From Thiofilum flexile DSM 14609 (lineage in GTDB: Bacteria; Pseudomonadota; Gammaproteobacteria; Thiotrichales; Thiotrichaceae): a DNA stretch of 64,000 nt. A program made the translations under genes and the position numbers. Of the stretch, positions 36,532-45,810 are shown in pieces; the first letter of the stretch is position 1; each line of letters starts with the position of its first letter. The stretch spans positions 63,167 to 127,166 of the forward strand of contig NZ_KB904802.1 of assembly GCF_000380185.1 (NCBI RefSeq). Direction: 5' to 3'. A model generated the notes under the pieces. The model was not told where the DNA came from, made no database searches, and saw only the letters and a list, made by a program, of their open reading frames with translations.

Positions 36532-37443
36532 TTAGCACTGATCCCAATATGGCACTTCACCGAAATACCCTATCAGATAATCTATAAATACTCTGACCTT
36601 GGGGGCGAGTTGGTGTGAGCTGGGGTAGACTGCCCATAGTGCTGCATCATCGGCTAGTGGGTAATTGGCTAATATTTGAACTAATTCCCCACGCGTGAGC
36701 TGTTGGTACACGCTCCAGGTGGAGTTGATGGCAATCCCTAACCCATCCACACAAGCATCACGCATGATTTCACCATTATCCGTACGAAACCGCCCATGAG
36801 TTTTGATGTTCACGGAGCCATCAGGGGTGGAGAATATCCACTGATCCAGACCAATGAGATTGATGCACTGATGCTCAGTGAGCGCCTGTGGTGATTTTGG
36901 CACTCCATAATGTTTCAAATAATCCGGTGAGGCACACACAATACGTTGATCGGAAGCGAGTTTGCGGGCAATCAAGTTGGAGTCTTTCAGTTCGCTATTA
37001 CGAATGGCGACATCAAATCCGCCTTCGACTAGGTCGACAATGGTGTCGGAAAAACGCATGTCCAGTATCAAATCTGGATAATGCGACCAGAAATCCTTTA
37101 GAGCAGGCATGAGGTGCATGCGTCCGAACGAGGCTGGTGCCGTTACCCGCAGCAGGCCTCTGGGTAGGGTATTCCCGATTCCGACCGCTGTACAGGCGGC
37201 ATCCACACTGGCGAGCACATCTTCGGCATAGGGCAAAAAGGCACTGCCTTCGGGCGTGAGAGTGACCTTGCGGGTGGTGCGATGTAGTAGGCGTACACCT
37301 AGGCCCGTTTCCAGTCGATTAAGGTAACTGCTGGCTACCGCAGGTGACAGTCCTAGTTCCTGCCCGGCTAGACTGATGTTGAGGGTACTTGCCAGCCGCA
37401 CAAATAGGCGTAGATGTTCAATTTGCATTTGATCCTGATTCAT
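36532..37443 (-). CDS. LysR-family transcriptional regulator
   Basis: 303 residues: winged helix-turn-helix at about 8-65 (LRLFVRLASTLNISLAGQEL, LGLSPAVASSYLNRLE) and a periplasmic-binding-type effector domain at ~95-295. It is divergent from the redox operon at 37553-40685, with inverted repeats between the two starts, and is the likely regulator of that operon. ATG at codon 6 (AGGA five bases upstream) is an alternative start. Confidence 0.93.
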   Translation of the reverse strand: MNQDQMQIEHLRLFVRLASTLNISLAGQELGLSPAVASSYLNRLETGLGVRLLHRTTRKVTLTPEGSAFLPYAEDVLASVDAACTAVGIGNTLPRGLLRVTAPASFGRMHLMPALKDFWSHYPDLILDMRFSDTIVDLVEGGFDVAIRNSELKDSNLIARKLASDQRIVCASPDYLKHYGVPKSPQALTEHQCINLIGLDQWIFSTPDGSVNIKTHGRFRTDNGEIMRDACVDGLGIAINSTWSVYQQLTRGELVQILANYPLADDAALWAVYPSSHQLAPKVRVFIDYLIGYFGEVPYWDQC

Positions 37444-37449
37444 GAGCGA

Positions 37450-37514
37450 TTTTCAATAAAAGCTGAAAACTGATTCTTCATTTCGGGTAATTATCAAAAA
37501 AACAATGAAAGAAT
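37450..37514. promoter_or_regulatory. Inverted repeats in the LysR / redox operon intergenic region
   Basis: TTTTCA (37450-37455) and TGAAAA (37464-37469) are mirrored over eight bases. A wider near-palindrome pairs ATTCTTCATT (from 37473) with AATGAAAGAAT (37504-37514). Such T-rich/A-rich dyads are the common form of LysR binding sites. The position between the divergent starts supports an operator. Confidence 0.5.
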
Positions 37515-37552
37515 ACAATGCCCACCTGATTTTGTAGATGAGATATTTTTTC

Positions 37553-38536
37553 ATGAAAGCCATGATTATTCGCCAGTTTGGCGCTCCCGAAGTATTCGAG
37601 CCTGCCGAGCTGCCTATGCCAGAGGTTGGTTCCGGTCAGGTGTTGATTCGGGTGGCAGCGAGCAGTGTCAATACGGTTGATCTAATGATTCGTGAAATGG
37701 GTAAGGCATTACCCATTGCCCCTGAGTTACCGGCAGTATTAGGTATGGATGTAGCCGGTACGGTGGTAGCACTAGGTGAGGGTGTAACTGACTTTTCCGT
37801 GGGGGATCAGGTTTACGGTTGTGCTGGTGGTCTGGGCGATCTGCCAGGCGCGCTAGCGGAATACATGCCTGCCGATGCCCGCCTGCTGGCTCGTAAACCC
37901 CGAAACCTTTCCATGCGAGAAGCCGCTGCGCTGCCCTTAGTGGGCATTACCGCCTATGAGGGGTTGCAGCGTGCCGGTATCACCCGTGGGCAGCGTGTAC
38001 TGGTACACGGCGGTACTGGGGGTGTCGGTCATGTGGCTCTGCAACTCGCCTGTCATTTCGGTGCCGATGTGTATGCTACCGGTGGTGGAGAGAAGCAGTT
38101 GGCGCTGATTGAGGGTATGGGAGCGCAGGCTATCAATTATAAGACCGAGACGGTAGCTGATTATGTGGATCGCTGCACCGATGGTCAGGGTTTTGATGTG
38201 GTATTTGATTCGGTGGGCGGAGCCAATATGCTGAATTCGTTTGCCGCTGCTGCCTTGAATGGGCAGGTAGCCTCAACGGTTTCCATGGTGGAGCTGGATT
38301 TGTCCGCAGCCCATTTCAAGGGATTATCCCTGCATGTGGTATTCATGTTGATTCCAATGATTCACAACCGAGGGCGTGAGGTACACGGGCGTATTCTGAC
38401 CGAACTGACCGCAATCGTTGAGGCAGGCGGGCTGAAGCCATTGCTGGATCAGCATTATACCTTGGCAGATGCTGCTGCCGCCCATGCTCGTCTTGCCAGT
38501 GGTCAGGCGATTGGTAAGGTCGTGATTGAGCTTTGA
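37553..38536 (+). CDS. Zinc-independent quinone oxidoreductase / MDR alcohol dehydrogenase-like
   Basis: About 327 residues of the medium-chain dehydrogenase/reductase superfamily. The N-terminal GroES-like part includes QVLIRVAASSVNTVDLMIRE, and the NAD(P)H site is LVHGGTGGVGHVALQLACHF (~residues 145-164). The usual zinc-ligand cysteines are absent, so it is of the quinone reductase/enoyl reductase type. First gene of a four-gene operon behind the LysR promoter. ATG 37553 gives the standard KAMIIRQFGAPEV start; ATG 37538 is in frame. Confidence 0.92.
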   Translation: MKAMIIRQFGAPEVFEPAELPMPEVGSGQVLIRVAASSVNTVDLMIREMGKALPIAPELPAVLGMDVAGTVVALGEGVTDFSVGDQVYGCAGGLGDLPGALAEYMPADARLLARKPRNLSMREAAALPLVGITAYEGLQRAGITRGQRVLVHGGTGGVGHVALQLACHFGADVYATGGGEKQLALIEGMGAQAINYKTETVADYVDRCTDGQGFDVVFDSVGGANMLNSFAAAALNGQVASTVSMVELDLSAAHFKGLSLHVVFMLIPMIHNRGREVHGRILTELTAIVEAGGLKPLLDQHYTLADAAAAHARLASGQAIGKVVIEL

Positions 38537-38584
38537 TGGGCTCTGAAAAGGGCTGTTTTTTATTGATGAATGGAGATGATCCGA

Positions 38585-38887
38585 ATGACTTATTATTCTG
38601 TACTGGCGGTGACACCAACGGCTGAGGACTGGATTCCGGGCTATTTGCCAGTTGCCAATGCCTTGGTAGCTAAACATGGTGGTAAATACTTGGCGCGTAC
38701 CGCCAACCATGAGCGTATTGAAGGTGAGGGGGATTTAGCAACACTGCGTATCATTCTTGAATGGCCTTCCAAAGCGGCGGCGCTGGCTTTCATGAGTGAT
38801 CCTGAGTATGCCACGCACCTGCGGGCACGCACGGCAGGGTCGGTCAGTCACCATTTTCTGATTGATGGCAAGGATGACCTTGCGTAA
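38585..38887 (+). CDS. DUF1330 family protein
   Basis: About 100 residues with the dimeric alpha-beta-barrel pattern of DUF1330: YYSVLAVTPTAEDWIPGYLP, HGGKYLARTANHERIEG and IILEWPSKAAALAFMSDPEY. Members often sit beside oxidoreductases and are thought to be small-molecule handling proteins, but no activity is established. It follows the quinone reductase-like gene in the operon by 48 bases, and the LLM gene starts three bases after its stop. Confidence 0.85.
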   Translation: MTYYSVLAVTPTAEDWIPGYLPVANALVAKHGGKYLARTANHERIEGEGDLATLRIILEWPSKAAALAFMSDPEYATHLRARTAGSVSHHFLIDGKDDLA

Positions 38888-38889
38888 TT

Positions 38890-39858
38890 ATGCCATTTCC
38901 AATACTTAATCAGGGGTTTAATCGCACCTTCCGTTCGGGGTACTTGAGCCTCGGATTGGTGGTGCCGCTGGAGTCTTATTCTGCCAACCCAACTCCCACC
39001 ATGCAGCGCCACTTAGAGCGGGCGCAACTAGCAGAACAGCTTGGATTTGCGGCATTGTGGTTGCGTGATGTACCCTTTAATGTCCCCTCGTTTGGGGATG
39101 CTGGGCAGTTGTTCGACCCATTTGTCTATTTGGGATTGTTGGCGGGGCAGACGCAACATATTGCGCTGGGTGTGGCTAGTGTGGTGCTGCCATTACGCCA
39201 TCCAGCTCATATTGCCAAGGCCGCCGCCAGTGTGGATGTGCTCTCAGGGGGGCGATTACTGCTGGGCATTGCTTCCGGCGACCGTCCAGATGAATACCCC
39301 GCGCTTAATCTACCATTTGAAAATCGGGGTGAGCGTTTTCGGGCAGCCTATGACTATATGCGCCAGATGGCAGAGCCGACACTGGCTTTTAATAATATTT
39401 ATGGTCAACCCAGTGGTGAGATGGACATGTTGCCCAAGCCAGTCTCCGGGCGGTTGCCGCTGTTGATTACTGGCGGCAGTCAGCAGAGTCCTGACTGGAT
39501 TGCCCGCCATGGTGATGGTTGGATCACCTATCCACGTAATGTCGCCACTCAAGCACAGATCATTCAGGGGTGGCGTGAACGTATTCAGGCCGCCGGATTG
39601 CTAGACAAGCCCGTGACCCAGTCGTTGTATGTGGATCTAGTTGATGACCCAGATGCTCTGGCGCAACCAATTCATCTAGGTTTTCGCAGTGGGATACGTC
39701 AGTTAATAGCCTATCTGAAGGCGCTGGAGGAAATCGGGGTGAATCATGTCGCTCTCAACCTACGCTTTAATCAGGCAGACATTGAAACCACCCTGCAACG
39801 GTTGGCAGATGATGTTCTACCCAGTTTTACAGCCACAAGCGGAGCCATTACGAGGTAA
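38890..39858 (+). CDS. LLM-class flavin-dependent oxidoreductase
   Basis: 322 residues of the bacterial luciferase-like monooxygenase group. The N-terminal strand [51 protein letters not shown] and [20 protein letters not shown] mark the TIM-barrel fold with the FMN or F420 site. It probably oxidises a small substrate with reduced flavin provided by another enzyme, perhaps the quinone reductase-like partner in the same operon (inference). The SDR gene follows six bases after it. Confidence 0.9.
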   Translation: MPFPILNQGFNRTFRSGYLSLGLVVPLESYSANPTPTMQRHLERAQLAEQLGFAALWLRDVPFNVPSFGDAGQLFDPFVYLGLLAGQTQHIALGVASVVLPLRHPAHIAKAAASVDVLSGGRLLLGIASGDRPDEYPALNLPFENRGERFRAAYDYMRQMAEPTLAFNNIYGQPSGEMDMLPKPVSGRLPLLITGGSQQSPDWIARHGDGWITYPRNVATQAQIIQGWRERIQAAGLLDKPVTQSLYVDLVDDPDALAQPIHLGFRSGIRQLIAYLKALEEIGVNHVALNLRFNQADIETTLQRLADDVLPSFTATSGAITR

Positions 39859-39863
39859 TAAAT

Positions 39864-40685
39864 ATGCAGAAAACCATTCTAATCACTGGAGCCACCGATG
39901 GCATTGGGTTTGAAACAGCTCGGATACTGATTGAGCAGGGGCATCATGTGCTGCTGCACGGGCGTAATTCGGACAAGTTAGCACAGGTGCAGGCTAATCT
40001 TCATGCGCTATCAGGTGCAGGCTCGATTACTGCTTATGTAGCTGATCTGTCGGATCTAAATGCTGTTTTGACGTTGGCAGAGCATATCCACGCCGAGCAT
40101 ACACATCTCGATGTATTGATCAACAATGCTGGGGTATTCAAAGTGGCAGAAGCGCTCACTCCAAGTGGTCTAGATGTGCGTTTTGTGGTGAATACACTGG
40201 CTCCGTATCTACTTACCCAAGAGCTATTGCCATTGCTAGGGGGGGATGCACGAGTGGTGACTCTCTCCTCTGCTGCTCAGTCCCCCGTCAATTTGCAGGC
40301 GTTGACTGGTAGGGTAAAACTCACGGATGATTTTGCTGCCTATGCCCAAAGCAAGCTAGCGCTGACCCAATGGTCACGGCTGCTGGGACTGGCGCAGCAG
40401 GGTCATGGCCCGCTGGTGGTGGCGGTCAACCCTGGCTCGCTGCTGGGCACCCGGATGGTGCGCGAAGGCTTCGGCATGGCGGGTAATGATGTGCGTATCG
40501 GAGCCGACATTCTGGTACAGGCAGCCTTATCAGAAGCCTTTTCTCAGGCCAATGGCCTTTATTTTGATAATGATGCAGGTCGGTTTGCATCGGGGCATGC
40601 TGATGTGCAAGATGACCGCAAGGCTCAGGCAGTGGTAGAGGCTATTGAAACCGTACTGTCTACGGTGAGGGAGCAAAAAGGTTAA
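39864..40685 (+). CDS. Short-chain dehydrogenase/reductase
   Basis: 273 residues with the classical SDR motifs: [12 protein letters not shown] near the N-terminus for NAD(P), the structural NNAG in INNAGVFKV (~90), and the catalytic Ser (LSSAAQSP) with YAQSK (~155). Last gene of the LysR-linked redox operon. With the quinone reductase-like, DUF1330 and LLM genes it looks like a small oxidative-stress or xenobiotic set, but no substrate can be named. Confidence 0.93.
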   Translation: MQKTILITGATDGIGFETARILIEQGHHVLLHGRNSDKLAQVQANLHALSGAGSITAYVADLSDLNAVLTLAEHIHAEHTHLDVLINNAGVFKVAEALTPSGLDVRFVVNTLAPYLLTQELLPLLGGDARVVTLSSAAQSPVNLQALTGRVKLTDDFAAYAQSKLALTQWSRLLGLAQQGHGPLVVAVNPGSLLGTRMVREGFGMAGNDVRIGADILVQAALSEAFSQANGLYFDNDAGRFASGHADVQDDRKAQAVVEAIETVLSTVREQKG

Positions 40686-40697
40686 ACGCTAGTTTCC

Positions 40698-41474
40698 TTA
40701 CAATGGCGCTAAATATTGCCTAAGTGCCGTATTATCCAAACTATGCCGAGGAGCAGGGAGGCTGTTTATATCAAGTGCCAGAATCGTTTGATAAGCATCT
40801 CTAATAAACGTTAAACATAGTGGATCGATACTGGTTTTTTCAGCCTCCTCTTTAATTGCTTTCTCAGCAATTAAGTGTTGGAAGGTTTGCAACATCACAG
40901 CCTTATCCGTCAGTGCAGCGAGTAGCTCAGGAAAGACAATAGTGGGCATCGTATGATGTTGCAGCACCCATAAAGCACTTAAGGTCGCGCGGCTAATATA
41001 AAAAAATCGCTTGAGCTTGATAGTAGGCTCATCGAGTGCCGTAATCATGCCTGTTGCCATCGCACGATAATGGTGAAAGGTCGCTTTAGCGCTAAAGGTA
41101 CTCGCTACTAGCTGACGCAATGCCAATACCCGCGCGGTGTCTTCTTGGTAAACCAGTGGGGAAATCAGCCATTCCTGAATCACGCTATTCCCCTGATTAG
41201 CTAGCTGCATTGCCTTACGTACATCCCAGCCACTAATATCCAGCACAGCATTAACAGGTAACTCAATCACATCGCGCTCAGGGGCGAGCTGTATATACCA
41301 CTCTGGCGCATGAGCATAGATAAAACGCACATCATAATCACTATCCGGCGAAGGAAAGCCCCACGCACGGCTACCACTTTCAATCGCGCTAATAATCGTT
41401 ACCCCCTGCTCCTGAGCTAACCTATTGAGCTGAGCAAGCACTTCGGTGTGGATAGAGTCTGCTATCAGTTTCAT
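40698..41474 (-). CDS. Predicted nucleotidyltransferase, YcgL/COG3541-like
   Basis: 258 residues. The N-terminal half has SAIESGSRAWGFPSPDSDYD, the GS-(x)n-D-x-D signature of the DNA polymerase beta superfamily, with Asp residues in DSDYDVRF; the rest is the family's helical extension. The bacterial family has no established biochemical role. It converges with the SDR gene and lies two bases after the Nudix stop, in a minus-strand pair. Confidence 0.83.
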   Translation of the reverse strand: MKLIADSIHTEVLAQLNRLAQEQGVTIISAIESGSRAWGFPSPDSDYDVRFIYAHAPEWYIQLAPERDVIELPVNAVLDISGWDVRKAMQLANQGNSVIQEWLISPLVYQEDTARVLALRQLVASTFSAKATFHHYRAMATGMITALDEPTIKLKRFFYISRATLSALWVLQHHTMPTIVFPELLAALTDKAVMLQTFQHLIAEKAIKEEAEKTSIDPLCLTFIRDAYQTILALDINSLPAPRHSLDNTALRQYLAPL

Positions 41475-41476
41475 AC

Positions 41477-42109
41477 TTAATGCTCATTACTCAATAAGGG
41501 GCAATTATCTTTTAGCACTTGAATAAACGATAGCACCATCTTGGCGGTAGCCCCCCACAGCAGCTCATTATCATAGGTATTAAAATAAGCAACCGGCACC
41601 GTATGACCAGAGGGTAGGGTACGGTGACGGAGTTCATAATGCTCCGGTTGCGCCAGCCATGCCAAGGGTATAGTAAAAGCGCGTGCTACTTCATCCGGTG
41701 CGAGTACCAGATCATAGGGCCAAGCCGCAACCCCAATCGTGGGTGTAATGCGATAGGCCGATATGCTGTAATGCGAGGGGAGTTGACCTAGGATAGATAC
41801 CTCTTGTGGAGGCAGACCGATTTCTTCATAGGTTTCGCGCAGTGCCGTTGCGGTGATTGAGGTATCACTAGGTTCTTTTTTTCCTCCGGGGAAGGCCACT
41901 TGACCACTGTGATAATCGTGTTCGGAGGCAGTACGGCGAATCATTAAAATATGCCAGGCCTGTTGAGCGCGGACTAAAGGCAGCAATACGCCCGCTTCAC
42001 GATGCTGTAAATGTTGCAAATGTTCGGGGGGAAGGTCCGAGGTAATAGTGCCCGCCTTGAGTAAACAACGGGCAATCATATCAGGGCTAAGTTGATTCCA
42101 AACTGACAT
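41477..42109 (-). CDS. CoA pyrophosphatase-type Nudix hydrolase
   Basis: 210 residues. The Nudix box is FPGGKKEPSDTSITATALRE followed by TYEEIGL, with Asp for the first Glu as in the NudL/YeaB group. The downstream LLPLVRAQQAWHILMIRRTA / PLAWLAQPEHY layout agrees with the CoA-hydrolase branch, which cleaves the pyrophosphate of CoA and CoA derivatives. First gene of a minus-strand pair with the nucleotidyltransferase gene, two bases apart. Confidence 0.88.
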   Translation of the reverse strand: MSVWNQLSPDMIARCLLKAGTITSDLPPEHLQHLQHREAGVLLPLVRAQQAWHILMIRRTASEHDYHSGQVAFPGGKKEPSDTSITATALRETYEEIGLPPQEVSILGQLPSHYSISAYRITPTIGVAAWPYDLVLAPDEVARAFTIPLAWLAQPEHYELRHRTLPSGHTVPVAYFNTYDNELLWGATAKMVLSFIQVLKDNCPLLSNEH

Positions 42110-42300
42110 AGGCTCCTCATAGCTAGTGAAAGTATAGTCATACTAGTGCAGTCACCCTCGAATTAGTAGCTCAAGTTTTCTCAAGACTTTTTTAGGAGGA
42201 TTAAAACCTGTGCTGCACCCTCATCATGGATAAATAAACCCCATGATTTAAGTATGAAGCTGAATAGAGTCTGTATCGGTTGAAATTTTATTATCCCCAC

Positions 42301-43179
42301 CTAATGTGCCGGAGCCTTAGGCAAGTCCCGTAAAATCAGAACACCATAAATCGTGAGAGTACCTAGCACTAATATCCCGCCCAGTAATGTACTCAGCGAG
42401 GGTAATTCCCCTAAAAACAGCCAGACCCAAAAGGAGCCTAAAATCGACTCAATGAGCATAATTAAGGAGGTTTCAGCCGCACTAATATGGCGTAGAGCCA
42501 TAGCGAATAAGATAAATGAGATCGGTATGGCAAGCGAGGTGCCCAAAATCCCCAAGAGCTGGATAGTACTTTGTAAGACTAAGCTGCTAGCTAACCCGAT
42601 GGCAATGCAGCCACTGATAATATTACCAAAACCCACTACAATGGTGAGATCAGTTTGTGGGCGACTACGCATATAAACAAATTGAGCTGCTAACCCTAGT
42701 GCAGAAATAAAAGCCGCTAGCCAACCATCCCAATGCTCAGCACTACTCGGCTGACTGAGTAAAATAGCTAAACCTATCCCACAGACTGCCGTAGCAATCC
42801 AAGTACGTAATAGAACTTGCTCGTGTAAGAACAGAGCAGAGAGTAGGGCACTGATGAGAGGCGCAAAGGCAACTATCACTAATACATCGGTGACATTGGC
42901 ATGGGTAATAGCGTAAATAAAGCCAAAGGCTGAAAAAACCGTGACGAAGATAAGCCCTAGAATCACAGAGCTACCTGCGGCTTTCAGCGCTCGAATGACC
43001 TGTCGTCCCCCTATTGCATAACAATAACCGATTAAGATAAAACCGCTTAAAAAACCACGCCACGCACTAATTTGCCAAGGATCACTGCCCGCTAGACGAA
43101 TAAATAGGGTATCGGGCGAGAGGGCTAAAACACCTAATAAGGTTAACCAGTAACCCATTAATGGGGAGGATTTCATCAT
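42301..43179 (-). CDS. DMT-superfamily (EamA) exporter
   Basis: 292 residues with ten predicted membrane helices in two EamA repeats. Helix examples: MGYWLTLLGVLALSPDTLFI, VILGLIFVTVFSAFGFIYAI, ILSQPSSAEH-separated repeat boundary (~residue 145), and SILGSFWVWLFLGELPS followed by LSTLLGGILVLGTLTIYGVL. Efflux of a metabolite, possibly an amino acid, is inferred from the family. It lies just upstream of, and divergent from, the TnpB element. Confidence 0.9.
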   Translation of the reverse strand: MMKSSPLMGYWLTLLGVLALSPDTLFIRLAGSDPWQISAWRGFLSGFILIGYCYAIGGRQVIRALKAAGSSVILGLIFVTVFSAFGFIYAITHANVTDVLVIVAFAPLISALLSALFLHEQVLLRTWIATAVCGIGLAILLSQPSSAEHWDGWLAAFISALGLAAQFVYMRSRPQTDLTIVVGFGNIISGCIAIGLASSLVLQSTIQLLGILGTSLAIPISFILFAMALRHISAAETSLIMLIESILGSFWVWLFLGELPSLSTLLGGILVLGTLTIYGVLILRDLPKAPAH

Positions 43180-43339
43180 TTGAGCAGGGGGCGGTAAAAA
43201 ACTCAGTATTAAACGTTATTACCGAACCAGCCGTAAAGCCCCTTGCTTCAGCTAGGGGATATCAGGCGATCGGCGACAGCCGATGAAAGGTAGTACTACA
43301 GTAAGAGCAGTTAGCACCTTTTGTAGTATAATCAACATC

Positions 43340-44437
43340 ATGAAATCAGCCACCCACCTCAAAACCCTCAAAGTTCGCATCAAGGATAAGCACAAACCGA
43401 TCCTTGAACGCATGGCCTATGAGGTGAATCAGGTGTGGAATGCTGCCAATGAAGAAACCGCCTATTATTCACATTTTTTCATTCCGGAGTTTGGTTTTCA
43501 CTCACTTTATCTCAGTGCGTATGATCTACAAAGCCAACTCAAAGGCATGAAAGCCGAACGAGGCTTTATGATTCACTCCTCGACGATTCAAGAAACCATT
43601 GCGGTTCACGAAAAAGCCCGTAAGCAATTCAAGAAAAGCAAACTGCGTTGGAGAGTCTCGAGTGGTTCTAAACGCTCCTTAGGTTGGATACCCTTTAAAA
43701 AAGGTGCTGCGGTTTGGAAGAGTGGGCAAGTACGCTATGCGGGTCATTTCTTCAAGGTATGGGATAGTTATAACCTAGCTCAATACGAGTTTCGTTCAGG
43801 CTCTTTCTCCCAAGAGGCACGAGGCCGCTGGTATTTCAATATTGTCGTGGAGATGCCTTGCATTGAATCGACTGCTACGGGCGAAGTCGGCATCGATCTA
43901 GGTCTAAAAGACACCGCTACCTGTAGCAATGGGGATAAGCTAGAGCGCGGTGATTTCTATCGAGAGCTAGAACCTAAACTAGGCAAAGCTCAACGCGCTA
44001 AGCAAAAGAAACGAGTAAAAGCGCTTCACGCCCAGATTAAAAATAGGCGCTTAGAGGCTATCCATCAATTTTCAAACAAGGTCGTGAAAGCAAACGGCTT
44101 AATCATCATTGGCAATGTGAGTAGTTCCGGCCTCGCTAAAACTAACATGGCAAAGAGTGTTTTAGATGCGGGTTGGTTTATGCTCAAGACACAACTGAAA
44201 TATAAAGCGAGTGCGCGGTCAGGTGTGTTTATCGAGGTCAATGAACAGTACACTACCCAGACTTGTTCGTGTTGCGGCTGTATCAGCCCTAATAGTCCGA
44301 AAGGTAGAGCGGGTTTGCGAATAAGAGAATGGTCTTGCTCCGAGTGTGGAGCTGTGCATGATAGAGATGTCAATGCGGCTAAGAACATTCTTGCGCTCGG
44401 ACATGAGCGTCTAGCTGTAGGAATCCCCGTCCTTTAG
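43340..44437 (+). CDS. tnpB: TnpB RNA-guided nuclease-family protein
   Basis: 365 residues from ATG 43340. RuvC-I is GEVGIDLGLKDTATCSNGDK (Asp ~186). The zinc ribbon has CxxC pairs in QTCSCCG and SCSECGAVHD, and the RuvC-III Asp is in DRDVNAAKNIL. At the RuvC-II position, where most TnpBs have Glu in a VEDL-like motif, this protein has IIIGNVSSSGLAKTNMAK with no Glu. A TATAAT box at 43327-43332 is only eight bases before the ATG and no Shine-Dalgarno is seen, so the mRNA is probably leaderless. Catalytic competence is therefore uncertain. The stop lies inside the right-end hairpin. Confidence 0.92.
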   Translation: MKSATHLKTLKVRIKDKHKPILERMAYEVNQVWNAANEETAYYSHFFIPEFGFHSLYLSAYDLQSQLKGMKAERGFMIHSSTIQETIAVHEKARKQFKKSKLRWRVSSGSKRSLGWIPFKKGAAVWKSGQVRYAGHFFKVWDSYNLAQYEFRSGSFSQEARGRWYFNIVVEMPCIESTATGEVGIDLGLKDTATCSNGDKLERGDFYRELEPKLGKAQRAKQKKRVKALHAQIKNRRLEAIHQFSNKVVKANGLIIIGNVSSSGLAKTNMAKSVLDAGWFMLKTQLKYKASARSGVFIEVNEQYTTQTCSCCGCISPNSPKGRAGLRIREWSCSECGAVHDRDVNAAKNILALGHERLAVGIPVL

Positions 44438-44454
44438 GTCGGGGAGGATGTCAA
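44310..44454 (+). ncRNA. Probable omega RNA of the TnpB element
   Basis: In TnpB systems the guide RNA is encoded across the 3' end of tnpB and the right end, and the guide sequence is the flanking DNA just past the element. Here the right-end hairpin at 44425-44444 and AGGATGTCAA suit this role. The natural guide would begin near 44455 (TAAATAGAGTGCAATTTAAG). The 5' limit given is a guess. Confidence 0.4.
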
Positions 44455-44616
44455 TAAATAGAGTGCAATTTAAGTAAGTAGCTCAGCGGCGGGGCTTTGT
44501 CTACTTTTCATGCTAGGGAGCGTTTGTAATGCCTAAAGCACTCAAGTACGATAAGAACCCTTATTCATCAGCTAACTTACTCATCCAGACAATCAGCTAG
44601 AAAAAAGGAGTCCATT

Positions 44617-45711
44617 ATGGAACGTCGTTCCTTCTTAAAACAAACTGCTGCCGGTGCTGCTGCTTTAGCCGCTGCCCCTACTGCCTTACTAGCCGCTGAA
44701 GTTGCTGCTCTGCCGGAACTCAATTGGCGTCTGACCTCCAGTTTTCCTAAGTCACTTGATACCATTTATGGTGCAGCCGATGTTTTTGCTGAAACCTTAT
44801 CCAACATTACTGGCGGCAAATTTAAAGTGCGGGTATTTGCGGCAGGTGAAATCGTTCCGGGCTTACAAGTACTCGATGCGGTACAAAATGGTACGGTCGA
44901 GGCTGGGCATACGGCCTCTTATTATTACTTTGGTAAAGATCCCTCTTTTGCCTTCGATTGTGCGGTTCCCTTTGGCCTCACTTCACGTCAGCAAACTGCA
45001 TGGATGATGTATGGCAATGGTATGAAACTCATGCGGGAGTTGTTTGCTGATTACAATGTTGTGAATTTCATGGGCGGGAATACTGGCGTGCAAATGGGCG
45101 GCTGGTTCCGTAAAGAGATTAATACCGTTAAAGATTTGGAAGGTCTGAAGTTCCGGGTCGGGGGCTTTGCTGGACGTGTGATGAGTAAATTAGGGGTTAT
45201 TCCGCAACAAATCCCTGGGGGCGAAATTTATCCCGCGTTAGAAAAAGGTACGATTGATGCAGCCGAATGGGTGGGCCCTTATGACGATGAAAAGTTAGGT
45301 TTTGGCAAGATTGTTAAAAATTACTACACGCCCGGTTGGTGGGAAGGCGGGCCTCAACTGTCCTTCTATGTCAATAAAGCGCAGTGGGAAAAGTTACCTG
45401 AGCAATATCAAGCTGCTTGGGAAGCGGCTACCCATGTTGCACACACCGATATGCAGGCTAAATACGATGCACGTAATCCACAAGCCTTAGCGAATTTATT
45501 AAGTGGCGATGTGAAATTGCGTCCGTTCAGTGATGAAATTTTAGATGCTTGCTTTAAAGCAGCCGCTGAAACGTATGAGGAAGAATCTGCTAAAAATCCT
45601 AAGTTTAAAAAGATTTATGATGATTGGAAGGTATTCCGTAATAATCAAGCGCAGTGGTTTAATGTAGCCGAGCAGTCCTTTGCTCGTGCGAGTTTTAATA
45701 AGAAACTCTAA
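44617..45711 (+). CDS. TRAP transporter substrate-binding protein (DctP/TakP-like), Tat signal
   Basis: 364 residues with a Tat signal (ERRSFLKQTAAGAAALAAAP). The mature part has LNWRLTSSFPKSLDTIYGAA, the IPGGEIYPALEKGTIDAAEW substrate motif typical of 2-oxo-acid/lactate binding TRAP proteins, and VGPYDDEKLGFGKIVKNYY. It feeds the DctQ-DctM membrane pair with a Na+-driven substrate, likely an organic acid. AAGGAG lies about eight bases before the ATG. It is separated from dctQ by a strong hairpin that could set its higher expression. Confidence 0.93.
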   Translation: MERRSFLKQTAAGAAALAAAPTALLAAEVAALPELNWRLTSSFPKSLDTIYGAADVFAETLSNITGGKFKVRVFAAGEIVPGLQVLDAVQNGTVEAGHTASYYYFGKDPSFAFDCAVPFGLTSRQQTAWMMYGNGMKLMRELFADYNVVNFMGGNTGVQMGGWFRKEINTVKDLEGLKFRVGGFAGRVMSKLGVIPQQIPGGEIYPALEKGTIDAAEWVGPYDDEKLGFGKIVKNYYTPGWWEGGPQLSFYVNKAQWEKLPEQYQAAWEAATHVAHTDMQAKYDARNPQALANLLSGDVKLRPFSDEILDACFKAAAETYEEESAKNPKFKKIYDDWKVFRNNQAQWFNVAEQSFARASFNKKL

Positions 45712-45729
45712 CCGTTACGCCTACCCAAT

Positions 45730-45760
45730 ATCACTACACACTAAGCGAGAGTGTAGTGAT
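45730..45760 (+). promoter_or_regulatory. Intercistronic hairpin between TRAP binding protein and dctQ
   Basis: Perfect ten-base stem ATCACTACAC / GTGTAGTGAT (45730-45739, 45751-45760) with an 11-base loop, starting 19 bases after the dctP stop, with no T run following. This is the usual site for a stabilising or attenuating hairpin that makes binding protein more abundant than the membrane subunits. Confidence 0.65.
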
Positions 45761-45810
45761 TGATGTAGTGACCAACCCCCTACTTTATTACCGCTACAGG
45801 AGGATAAGTC

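Larger units (their letters stand above)
43233..44454 (+). mobile_element. TnpB-only IS200/IS605-type element
   Basis: Holds one intact tnpB and no tnpA. The left end carries hairpin CCCCT / AGGGG (43239-43258, with GCTTCAGC-type loop) and the right end CCCCG / CGGGG (44425-44444) followed by AGGATGTCAA, the usual ends of this class. No target-site duplication is expected in this family. The exact left boundary is not certain. The element lies in the gap between the EamA gene and the TRAP operon. Without tnpA it depends on another transposase to move. Confidence 0.82.
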
